From contig JAZQDP010000067.1 of the NCBI GenBank assembly GCA_045546875.1, forward strand, positions 1 to 38,910: a stretch of 38,910 bases of DNA, in the 5' to 3' direction. Shown here one piece after another: positions 31,821 to 38,910 of the stretch (position 1 is its first letter; the number at the start of each line of letters is the position of its first letter). This DNA comes from RUG11551 sp045546875. GTDB taxonomy: Bacteria > Planctomycetota > Planctomycetia > Pirellulales > Thermoguttaceae. The position numbers and the translations under genes are program-made. The notes beneath the pieces were generated by a model, which was not told where the DNA came from, did no database searches, and saw only the letters and a list, made by a program, of their open reading frames with translations.

Positions 31821-32516
31821 ATGGAAAAAATCTGTCAAATTCGTTTGCCGTTGCATGTTGTTCTCATTGAAAATGGGTTCGTCTGTTTGTCGACGGACGC
31901 TCATACTGAACATAATCCGGAATTCGCAATAGCGCTGTTTCAGGAAGAGGACGCTGCAGAACAGTTTGTTAAAAAAGCGTCTATTCTCGATGCCGAAGTT
32001 AGAACGGTATTTACCTATAAAGACCTCGTCTTTTTTCTGACGATGTTTAACAAACCGTACACGCACTTGGCATGGAATCCACAAATAACCGAAGATGAAT
32101 CGGTTAAAACAGAATGGATAGACTCAATCGATAATATTTTAGCTCAACTTCCCCCTGTTTCAAAACAAGAGGGGGAAGATCGAGCTGCGCCATGGCAATA
32201 TCCCGCTTACGTTATGTCAGAATCGGGTGTAGAAAAGAAATACGTTGCTATCAATACGCAAATGCCAGACGGTAAGCCGATTTCTGCTGTCGTTTTGTTT
32301 TCGTCAAGCGATATTGCTGACACCTTTTCTAAAAAATCTAAAATTCCCGGTTTGATAGTTGAAAAGGTAGAGAACCACGCTCAAATGACAGAAATCTTTC
32401 GGAACTGGAAAATGATCTTTGACGCGGTTGCTGTTGACCCTGTAATTTCTGACGATGGCAAACAGTCCGCTATTTGCCTTTGGACAGAAAGCCTCTGGGA
32501 AAAGTACTTTGAATAA
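31821..32516 (+). CDS. Conserved-looking protein with two similar halves (SseB-like pattern, tentative)
   Basis: 231 residues, soluble, no signal peptide. The two halves look alike: each runs from a beta-strand start through an F-S/Q-x-x-D/E-x-A-x-x-F segment (LFQEEDAAEQFVKK and LFSSSDIADTFSKK), then a helix (DLVFFLTMF and EIFRNWKMIF) and a final strand (LAWNPQIT and VAVDPVIS). This pattern (short strand, SseB-like FTSEEAA-type helix, then a line ending in NP/DP) recalls SseB N-terminal domains, but I assign it only tentatively. The ATG at 31821 has no SD. It is 30 bases after the tRNA terminator. Function unknown. Confidence 0.6.
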   Translation: MEKICQIRLPLHVVLIENGFVCLSTDAHTEHNPEFAIALFQEEDAAEQFVKKASILDAEVRTVFTYKDLVFFLTMFNKPYTHLAWNPQITEDESVKTEWIDSIDNILAQLPPVSKQEGEDRAAPWQYPAYVMSESGVEKKYVAINTQMPDGKPISAVVLFSSSDIADTFSKKSKIPGLIVEKVENHAQMTEIFRNWKMIFDAVAVDPVISDDGKQSAICLWTESLWEKYFE

Positions 32517-33002
32517 GAAACTGGTTCCATTCAAGCCAGAGAACAGTAATCGGTTCCCGAGGCGATAAATAAATACTGCGGTAAATAAATACTGTTGATA
32601 AATGCTTTGAGATTCATTCGGTAAGTTGACTTCCGTATTATTTGTCAAATCCGTGAGAACGGGCTGACTATGAAAAAAACTCAGGAACGCTTCTTGCTGG
32701 ATGAATCTTTCCTATTTTACTAATATTAACGGAATTACACACATAGCAGTCGATTAATTGTTAATTCTAAACCAAAAGCATAAGATAAGTAATATAGAAA
32801 AACTGACATTATGGATAATAGCGAGTTATCATCGCTGGATGTGTGTTAATCTAGATAATCTGTATCGGTTATTCGGAACGTAACGAGAATCTTTTACTAT
32901 CGAATGGGAAATACCGATTTTATAAGATAGTTAGTTTTGCAGTAGAGAATGATATTGATTTCAGTATCATTCCGCAACAGAATGTTTTGCTATCTATAAG
33001 AT
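32517..33002. other. Intergenic region upstream of the HtrA gene
   Basis: No credible gene in 486 bp. It holds a 16-bp tandem repeat (TAAATAAATACTG at 32566-32578 and again at 32582-32594) and, just before the HtrA start, a perfect 8-bp inverted repeat at 32947-32972. TATAAGATA occurs at 32921-32929 and 32995-33003 and GTTTTGC at 32934-32940 and 32984-32990. Confidence 0.6.
32947..32972 (+). promoter_or_regulatory. Inverted repeat upstream of the HtrA gene (possible operator)
   Basis: GAATGATA (32947-32954) and TATCATTC (32965-32972) form a perfect 8-bp inverted repeat with a 10-base spacer, ending 31 bases before the start codon. The size suits a dimeric regulator or an RNA hairpin in the leader. 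Confidence 0.4.
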
Positions 33003-34358
33003 ATGAATATGTCCTGCCATTTCGTTTTCCGGTCGATATGTTGGTTAGCGTTAGTTAATTGTGCACTTTTAACACTGCTATCAGATTTGTCTTTCGGACG
33101 CGACAACCCGATCGTCAAGGCTGCTGCAACAACGCGTCCAAGCGTTGTCAACATCCGAGGAGAAAAGGAGATTTATTCTTCCGACGACAATTCCAGCGAA
33201 ACCGTTCGCCGAGTAAAAGGTATGGGGGCAGGCGTAATTATCGATTCTCGAGGATATATCGTTACCAACTACCACGTGATCGACTCCATTAAAGAGATTT
33301 TGGTAACGACGGCTGACGGAAAGTCGTATCCTGCTCGCTGCATTGCCCGGGAACAAGCTACGGACTTGGCAATAATTAAAATAGACGCCCCGGTTCCGTT
33401 ACAGACAATTGCGGTTGGCGATTCAGACGACCTCGAAATCGGGGAAACGGTAATCGCCATGGGCAACGCATACGGATATGAACATACCGTTACAATGGGA
33501 ATTGTTAGCGCTTTACACCGAACGGTTCAGGCAAGCGACGTTCAAACGTACGTCAATCTCATTCAAACGGATGCCAGCATCAATCCCGGTAATTCCGGCG
33601 GTCCGTTACTCAATATTGATGGGGAAATGATTGGCATTAATGCTGCCGTTCGCGCTGGGGCGCAGGGAATTGGGTTTGCCATTCCGGTTAATGCCGCTTT
33701 GGAACGAGTTGCAGATATGCTCCAAAAGCAGTCGAGCCAGCTTGCCCGACACGGTTTAACGGTGGCGACAGTTTCTTTGCCGGATGGTCGTAAAGCGGTA
33801 GAGGTGGAAAACGTTGAAAAGAATTCGCCTGCTGATAAAATTGGCATTCGTCAAGGGGATTATATCCACGCTATTGAAGGTTCTGTAATACAAAATCGCG
33901 TAGATTTTGTTTGCGCCTTGGTAGAATCCGTTGGCGGATCCAGCGTTGACCTGGAAATAATTCGCGACAACGAACCGTATAAATTTTCGCTTGAACTTCA
34001 AAAGCCAGCTGGGATGACAAATGACGCTTTGACGATTTGGAATGTTCTTGGTCTTGAACTGGCGAATATTTCCGCAGAAGAATTCAAGCAAAAGTACACG
34101 TCTCAATATCGTGGCGGGCTGAGGGTAACGCGCGTTCGAGAAGGATCGCCTGCGTACGAACAGGGTATCGAGCCGGGCGACGCTTTAATCGGATTGCATA
34201 AATGGGAAACTCTTTCGATTGATAACGTCATGTACATTTTAACAAAAAATGATTTGTCAACGATTTCACCGTTAAAGTTTTTGATTATCCGCAATCAAAA
34301 CGTCCTTTATGGAACGATGACGCTTCCCAACTCTAATATTAAAGTTGTCAGCTATTAA
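33003..34358 (+). CDS. HtrA/DegP-type serine protease with two PDZ domains
   Basis: 451 residues. A signal peptide (about 1-31) directs it out of the cytoplasm. The trypsin-like triad is His91 (VTNYHVI), Asp121 (ATDLAII) and Ser198 (GNSGGP). Two PDZ domains follow (about 245-335 and 345-440; KNSPADKIGIRQGDYI and REGSPAYEQGIEPGDALI). In the family these enzymes degrade or refold damaged envelope proteins. An in-frame ATG at 33009 could also be the start; neither has an SD. A perfect 8-bp inverted repeat at 32947-32972 lies just upstream and could carry stress regulation. thiL follows 28 bases after the stop, probably on the same transcript. Confidence 0.93.
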   Translation: MNMSCHFVFRSICWLALVNCALLTLLSDLSFGRDNPIVKAAATTRPSVVNIRGEKEIYSSDDNSSETVRRVKGMGAGVIIDSRGYIVTNYHVIDSIKEILVTTADGKSYPARCIAREQATDLAIIKIDAPVPLQTIAVGDSDDLEIGETVIAMGNAYGYEHTVTMGIVSALHRTVQASDVQTYVNLIQTDASINPGNSGGPLLNIDGEMIGINAAVRAGAQGIGFAIPVNAALERVADMLQKQSSQLARHGLTVATVSLPDGRKAVEVENVEKNSPADKIGIRQGDYIHAIEGSVIQNRVDFVCALVESVGGSSVDLEIIRDNEPYKFSLELQKPAGMTNDALTIWNVLGLELANISAEEFKQKYTSQYRGGLRVTRVREGSPAYEQGIEPGDALIGLHKWETLSIDNVMYILTKNDLSTISPLKFLIIRNQNVLYGTMTLPNSNIKVVSY

Positions 34359-34386
34359 TATTTGAATTACATCGCGGTTACTCACT

Positions 34387-35364
34387 ATGCCATCTTCGTT
34401 AGAAAATGACGTCTTTCACTGGCTTCAGAGCCGTGGTCTGTGGACGCAAACTCACGACAGCAATAACAACGTCATTGTTGGTCCGGGAGACGACGCCGCC
34501 GTTCTATCACGCCCCGCTGGAGACGTTGTCGTCAGTACTGACATGCTTTCCGACGAGGTGGATTTCCTCTTGGCAAAAGTAAAGCCGGAACTGGTTGGCA
34601 GAAAAGCTCTGGGCGTTAATCTGTCAGATTTGGCGGCAATGGCGGCAGTTCCGCTGGGCTTTACCGTCTCTGTTGCGATTGATAAACATTGGTCAAAACC
34701 TGCGTACAGGAATTTGTCATGTTTAAATTACCTTAAACGTCTGTGTGAAGGCATGCTTGTCCTGGCAGACGAATATAATTGTCCTTTAATTGGCGGCGAT
34801 ACCAACTGCTTTAGCGGTCCATTAACAATTTCCATCACGGTTTTTGGTATAATTCCTCATAATAGCCAGGGGAAAAAGAAGTATGTTCCCTGGACGAGAA
34901 GCGCCGCTCAGCCCGGAGATGCGATCCTGCTTACGGGAGCTGTGGGAGGCAGTATATTTGGCAGACAGTTTGTCTTTACGCCGCGCGTCAGGGAAGCTGT
35001 TTATTTACGACAGAATTATGACGTACATGCTGCAATGGACGTTTCAGATGGGCTGTCGCTGGATTTGTACCGGATGATGAATGCGTCTGGCGTTGGCGCA
35101 GAACTTAATCTTGACGCGATTCCAATTCATCGAGACGTTAAAAAGGCAAAGAACGGTAAATCGCCGTTAGAATGCGCTCTATGCGATGGAGAAGATTTTG
35201 AATTGATTCTGACTGCCGCTCCCAAAACTGCTGATAAAATTCTTTCTGATAGCGTTCTAAAAGCAATGGGAACGACAATTACGAGAATTGGAACTGTCGT
35301 TAAACAATCTGGTCTTTGGTCGGAATCCGGAACGGAAATAACGCCATCTGGCTGGCAACATTAA
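34387..35364 (+). CDS. thiL: Thiamine-monophosphate kinase
   Basis: 325 residues. It makes thiamine diphosphate from thiamine monophosphate with ATP. Seen: GPGDDAAVL (about 32-40, Mg/ATP site), STDMLSDEVDF, the NLSDLAAMAAVP segment, GGDTN and the late MDVSDGLSLDL, all typical of ThiL. Length is normal. It lies 28 bases after the HtrA gene with no SD and converges with a small membrane-protein gene 8 bases beyond its stop. Confidence 0.93.
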   Translation: MPSSLENDVFHWLQSRGLWTQTHDSNNNVIVGPGDDAAVLSRPAGDVVVSTDMLSDEVDFLLAKVKPELVGRKALGVNLSDLAAMAAVPLGFTVSVAIDKHWSKPAYRNLSCLNYLKRLCEGMLVLADEYNCPLIGGDTNCFSGPLTISITVFGIIPHNSQGKKKYVPWTRSAAQPGDAILLTGAVGGSIFGRQFVFTPRVREAVYLRQNYDVHAAMDVSDGLSLDLYRMMNASGVGAELNLDAIPIHRDVKKAKNGKSPLECALCDGEDFELILTAAPKTADKILSDSVLKAMGTTITRIGTVVKQSGLWSESGTEITPSGWQH

Positions 35365-35372
35365 TTTAATTG

Positions 35373-35804
35373 TTAATCATCCGTCTGGTTTCGGGATTGT
35401 GTACGCGATCCTTTTAATAAAGAACGTACGGTGTAAAACAATCCAAGGTAAACAGTTCCAACAATTGCGTACAACAAGAAAAGCGTCGTTAAAAATCCCA
35501 AATGTAACTTCTGAAGAGCATGGTGAGAGAATAATAACAAAATGATAGTAAAAAGCGCTATGAGCAACGCATGAGCAAAAATGCGGATAGACTTAAAACG
35601 GGATCTAAGGGCGACCAAACATAAGCAGACGCCTCCGACAAAAAGGAGTATTAAAATTGGTAGTGTATAAGGCAAAGATTGATTGCCGTCTGGAACGACT
35701 TGAAGCTCTTGAAGCCACAAAACCAACATCGGCCATGCCAAAGTCCAATACGCCAAAAAGCCAGCAGCAAATAACAGCAGAAGATATTTTATGTAGTCTT
35801 TCAT
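35373..35804 (-). CDS. Small four-helix membrane protein, unknown
   Basis: 143 residues. I start at the ATG at 35804 (MKDYIKYLLLL), which begins the first helix; the frame is open 51 codons upstream, but that part is basic, falls in the repeat-rich region and looks non-coding. Four hydrophobic segments span roughly 8-30, 44-65, 72-92 and 100-124, with a basic tail (RSLLKGSRTQSRNQTDD). No motif identifies a family. It converges with thiL, 8 bases apart. Confidence 0.6.
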   Translation of the reverse strand: MKDYIKYLLLLFAAGFLAYWTLAWPMLVLWLQELQVVPDGNQSLPYTLPILILLFVGGVCLCLVALRSRFKSIRIFAHALLIALFTIILLLFSHHALQKLHLGFLTTLFLLYAIVGTVYLGLFYTVRSLLKGSRTQSRNQTDD

Positions 35805-36351
35805 GTTGGTAGTAAATGGCTGATAGTTAGTTAGAAATGGGGGAATGAGGCGTTCCCGTTTTTTCTTGGCGGGCGAAGAAGCCCGCGAACCAGCGGGGCA
35901 AAGGGGCTTTCCGCGTTCTCGAGGGATTTGGAGGCTTCCGCCGCAAAGCGTAGCCAATTGTTTCTTTGCGAACTTTGCGTTCTTTGAGGCTTAAAATTCT
36001 TCGGCGAGCTATCGCTCGCTTGAAAAAACTTTCGGTCGCCAGCAAGCTGGCTCCCTTTTAGGGAAGTTTTTTCAAGTTTAATTAAGAGGGGAAAACCTTT
36101 TTTGAAAAAAAGGTTATTCCCCTCAAACTCCCCTTTCCAAAAAACTTTAGTAAGGTGGAAGATAATTAAAAGGTACTAATATAAATCAAAGCGACCAACG
36201 GGAGCGATTATTGGCAGGCGCGCGGCAGCGCGGATCGCCCGTGCGGCTTCGCACCGCGGCAGCGCGGATTGGGAGCGGCGCCTCGCCGCCGACGAATATC
36301 CGTTTAATCAGTCAAATCTGTGTGCGGACTGACCTGCACATAATCTTTGCG
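35805..36351. repeat. Intergenic cluster of palindromic and GC-rich repeats
   Basis: No credible gene. Elements in order: GCGGGC/GCCCGC stem (35869-35886); CGCAAAG/CTTTGCG stem (35942-35970) next to repeated CTTTGCG words; GCGAGC/GCTCGC stem (36004-36019); a perfect 13-bp stem 36019-36031 with 36064-36076 that encloses two smaller hairpins (a three-way junction); a long hairpin 36087-36123 of AGGGGAA-AACCTTTTTT type; then a GC-rich block (36211-36300) with CGCGGCAGCGCGGAT repeated at 36221-36235 and 36255-36269, each followed by a short hairpin (36241-36254 and 36275-36289); and a stem at 36321-36340 near the end of the GH13 gene. Confidence 0.75.
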
Positions 36352-37809
36352 TCACGGAACGTCCGTTCTCACCACGTACCCGTACGGAGGAAGTTCGTAG
36401 TTGAGGTCGGTAAACGTCCCGTTTTGAATCGGTGCGAATTTCGGCGAGACTTTGGAATTGACCCAGACTTTAACCGGGTTCTTCGTCGTATTGATCACAA
36501 CCAGAGCGTTTTTGTCGCCCAGCTCGCGTCTAAAGGCAAGAACAGAGTCCATCTTGTCGTTTTCCAACCAGACGATTGTTCCTGCAGTAAAGACGTCGTT
36601 TGAACGCCGCAGAGCCGCCAGGCGCTGAATCAGAGCGGTTCGCGCCTGACCTTGCGGCGTCTGCGCCAAAGACCAGTCCACGCACACCGCCGGGTTGTCC
36701 GGATTGACTTTTTTCGCCTGAGCAGTGTTTCCAAACAGACACTGTGGGCTAACGTCGGCAACCTCCTGACCGCCGTAAAGCATCGGAACGCCGTCCTGAG
36801 TAAACAGGAGCGTCAAGACCGCATTGACGCCGTCGAAGGTATACTGTTGTTCCGGGCGATTTAACCGCTTGTCGCTGGCGATGTCGTGATTGTCGATGTA
36901 ACGCAGAAACCTCGCATTCTGAACGTTTTGTGACGCTATCGACAGACACCGGCTTCTGTAGGCAGACGCCGGCTTGTGGCCGCAAAAGGCGTCGTTGAGA
37001 GTTCCGATAAAAGAGAAACTGTAGTTGACATCAAACGCTTCTACCAGAGATTGCGGGTTCGTTCCTTCGTTGATAAACCCGACTTCAGGGTTAATCTTTT
37101 CGACCCGCTTGCGGGCTTCCACCCAGAAATCGAGCGGAACGAGGTTGCCGACGTCCATGCGGAACCCGTCCGCCTTGTAGTCGCGAACCCACTGTTCCAT
37201 GTTTTGAATGAGGTACTCGCGCAGTTCCGGAGACTTGTAATTCAGCATGGGGAAATGCCATCTGCCGTTTTTTACAGCGCCGTTTTCGTCACGCTGAACG
37301 AAGTCCGGATGGCTTTCAATAAAGACCGCTTTTGGACCGCAATGGAAAAAGACCATGTCGAGCATAACCCGCATTCCCAGCGCGTGAGCGGCGTTGATAA
37401 AGTCCTTGAGATCCTGATTGGTTCCGTATTCCGGATCGACGTTGTAATAGTCCTTCATGCGGTATGGATTGCAGGGGTTTTCCATTCCAGACGCCTTCTG
37501 CCGGCTACTCCAAAAGGCTTTGTTTGCATCGTCGTCCGAAACGAAAACCGGGCACAAATAAACCGCCGTTACTCCCAGCTTGGCGATAGACTCGAGTTTC
37601 TCTTGAGCCGCCTTGAGCGTTCCCTGTTCAGTAAACCCACGCAGACTGATTTGATAGACAACCCCTTTCGCCAGCCAGTCCGGCGACTGACGGGCGGTTT
37701 TGTCGTGAATCGACTCTGCCTCCGCGGCGCCGTTCCAATTCATCGCGCCAGCGACAATGAGACTTAACGAAGACGTTTTAATAAAATTTCGACGCGTACA
37801 GTTATTCAT
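36352..37809 (-). CDS. Tat-exported GH13 family glycoside hydrolase (alpha-amylase-like)
   Basis: 485 residues. A Tat signal is present (TRRNFIKTSS, Arg6-Arg7, then a hydrophobic stretch), so it is exported folded. The GH13 barrel motifs are present: DMVFFH (151-156), DGFRMDV (nucleophile Asp219), INEGT (acid/base Glu248) and YIDNHD (306-309, third acid Asp309). A beta-sandwich C-terminal domain follows (LVVINTTKNPVKVWV). It therefore hydrolyses or transfers alpha-glucosidic bonds; exact specificity cannot be read. The start has AAAGGA 8 bases upstream. A GH127 gene lies upstream on the same strand with a 140-bp gap, suggesting a carbohydrate-utilisation locus. Confidence 0.93.
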   Translation of the reverse strand: MNNCTRRNFIKTSSLSLIVAGAMNWNGAAEAESIHDKTARQSPDWLAKGVVYQISLRGFTEQGTLKAAQEKLESIAKLGVTAVYLCPVFVSDDDANKAFWSSRQKASGMENPCNPYRMKDYYNVDPEYGTNQDLKDFINAAHALGMRVMLDMVFFHCGPKAVFIESHPDFVQRDENGAVKNGRWHFPMLNYKSPELREYLIQNMEQWVRDYKADGFRMDVGNLVPLDFWVEARKRVEKINPEVGFINEGTNPQSLVEAFDVNYSFSFIGTLNDAFCGHKPASAYRSRCLSIASQNVQNARFLRYIDNHDIASDKRLNRPEQQYTFDGVNAVLTLLFTQDGVPMLYGGQEVADVSPQCLFGNTAQAKKVNPDNPAVCVDWSLAQTPQGQARTALIQRLAALRRSNDVFTAGTIVWLENDKMDSVLAFRRELGDKNALVVINTTKNPVKVWVNSKVSPKFAPIQNGTFTDLNYELPPYGYVVRTDVP

Positions 37810-37949
37810 GTTCGATCCTTTCTTTGTTACAAATCCCTTTTTTGTTTCTTATTATAAGATGTTAAAGAATGAATTGCAACTGGGCGCATGTACGTATATC
37901 ATCTTCTCTTGCTAAAGTTTTTTCAAGTTGTTGAAGCAGCTTGTGCGTC

Positions 37950-38910
37950 TCAGTCTTTCGGCGCTGCAACGGGCGCTGCAGCGTCAACCGTTCGCGGGAA
38001 GTAAACCGACATTGGGCTAAGCCCTCGGTTTGCCCAGGAGTAGTACGGAATAGCGACGCAGTCGACGTCGCGAGTTGTTACAGAGCCGTTTCCATCACGA
38101 ACGCATTCCTTGAGCGTTCCCTTGACGGTCATAACGCCGTTGAGCAGGTCAGGCTGGAATTCCGTAGTAAGCGGAGCGTCGTCTGCAAGGACAAGAGCGT
38201 GAAGGCTGCTCGGCGCTTTGCCGGTTTCTTTGACGATGCAGTCTTGAGCTTCAATACAGTAGACAAGCGGACCGCGCTGAATGCAGGATTGTCCAGCGTC
38301 CGCTTTGACGCGTTCGTCTGTTACAACCTTGAGCGTTTGCATGGGGAAGTTAACGGTAAACGAATCTCCCGCTTTCCACGTTCCGCTGAGAACGAAATAG
38401 CCGGTTTCCCGTTTGACGTCTTTGCCGTCCGCTGTACAGGTCGGCTGCTGTGATTTGTCGAAGTTGATAAACGAGTGCAAACGGTTCCCGTTGACTTCCG
38501 GAACCGCTTCTCCGACAGACCAGCCGGGGATTCTCGCCTTGACGGTAAACGCTCCGTCTGTTAAAACGGTAACCTTGACAGTCCCGTCCCACGGGTATTT
38601 CGTTTCGACTTTGATTATGACGTCTGCGGGTTTGCCGTTGACGACAACGCCTTTCAAAGTCGCTTCCGATTGAGCGTACAGGTTTATATAGACGCAGTCG
38701 TCTTTCACCGCGTACATGTATCCCGGTATGGAAGGCAGGAACCGTGACAGGTTGCTCGGGCAGCAGGAACAGCCGAACCAGGCTGAACGTTCGCGCCCAT
38801 TGGGAGCGTCTAAAACGTTGGGATAGAAGTAATGGTCGCCGACGAGGTTGATTCCGGACAGAACGCTGTTGTACAGCGAGCGTTCCAGAACGTCGATGTA
38901 TTTGCTTTCG
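37950..38910 (-). CDS. GH127-family enzyme, C-terminal part (beta-L-arabinofuranosidase-like; gene runs out of window)
   Basis: About 320 visible residues; the 5' part lies beyond the window edge. Read on the minus strand from 38909, the frame gives SLYNSVLSGINLVGDHYFYPN and then the signature SCCPSNLSRFLPSIPGYMYA. In GH127 the Cys pair of CCPSN carries the catalytic nucleophile and zinc ligand. C-terminal to this are beta-sandwich domains (RIPGWSVG, GDSFTVNFPM, RGPLVYCIEAQD), also typical of the family (formerly DUF1680). It releases L-arabinofuranose from glycans or glycoproteins in known members. The final residues are APVAAPKD. Placed upstream of the GH13 gene on the same strand. Confidence 0.92.
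   Translation of the reverse strand, partial: ESKYIDVLERSLYNSVLSGINLVGDHYFYPNVLDAPNGRERSAWFGCSCCPSNLSRFLPSIPGYMYAVKDDCVYINLYAQSEATLKGVVVNGKPADVIIKVETKYPWDGTVKVTVLTDGAFTVKARIPGWSVGEAVPEVNGNRLHSFINFDKSQQPTCTADGKDVKRETGYFVLSGTWKAGDSFTVNFPMQTLKVVTDERVKADAGQSCIQRGPLVYCIEAQDCIVKETGKAPSSLHALVLADDAPLTTEFQPDLLNGVMTVKGTLKECVRDGNGSVTTRDVDCVAIPYYSWANRGLSPMSVYFPRTVDAAAPVAAPKD

Noticed and set aside
35805..35957. 51-codon N-terminal extension of the four-helix membrane protein
   Set aside because: It runs into the repeat cluster and is basic and Pro-rich with no family pattern; the ATG at 35804 begins the first helix.
36976..37767. 263-codon plus-strand frame antisense to the GH13 gene
   Set aside because: The GH13 catalytic motifs are on the minus strand; this frame is a shadow.

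Overview
The window reads as chromosomal DNA of a planctomycete, probably of the Pirellulales/Thermoguttaceae type. The evidence is a secreted Cys-rich protein carrying what looks like the planctomycete-specific TIGR03000 C-terminal domain, a stand-alone RNA polymerase alpha-CTD-like protein, DUF3592-type membrane proteins, a nucleoside:H+ symporter-type MFS carrier, and sparse use of Shine-Dalgarno (SD) sites. This assignment rests on family content, not on a marker gene. I see no phage, insertion sequence or CRISPR array.

Layout. 1-1080: 3' part of a Lys/Cys/Pro-rich repeat protein ending in two EF-hand modules, followed by three tandem hairpins. 1151-6030 (minus): arginine kinase mcsB, a secreted acidic protein with a short PQQ-propeller-like stretch, and cysS. 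6251-10470 (plus): queG with a membrane-anchored P-loop ATPase just behind it, then a nitroreductase and an M48 (Ste24-like) protease. 10471-11052: intergenic region with a large compound inverted repeat. 11053-12886 (plus): two glycosyltransferases. 12904-14481 (minus): comM. 14978-16657 (plus): alpha-CTD-like protein and a DUF3592-like membrane protein. 16887-28557 (minus): TIGR03000 protein, MFS nucleoside carrier, lipoprotein alpha/beta hydrolase, RND pump plus its adaptor, and a DHHW/AlgX-like protein. 28866-35364 (plus): pyrC, a CNT nucleoside transporter, tRNA-Leu(CAA), a tandem-domain unknown, an HtrA protease and thiL. 35373-35804 (minus): small four-helix membrane protein. 35805-36351: dense cluster of repeats and hairpins. 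36352-38910 (minus): a Tat-exported GH13 enzyme and the C-terminal part of a GH127 enzyme.

How the genes fit together. Most are housekeeping genes (cysS, queG, pyrC, thiL, comM) mixed with envelope functions: proteases, RND efflux, glycosyltransferases and exported glycoside hydrolases. pyrC, a CNT carrier and an MFS-type nucleoside carrier suggest attention to pyrimidine/nucleoside supply. GH13 plus GH127 suggest use of plant-type glycans (alpha-glucan and L-arabinose).

The most unusual items are the Lys/Cys/Pro repeat EF-hand protein, the free alpha-CTD that keeps the UP-element-reading residues, the compound inverted repeat at 10655-10941, and the repeat cluster at 35860-36300. I did not find a convincing new multi-gene defence or biosynthetic system.
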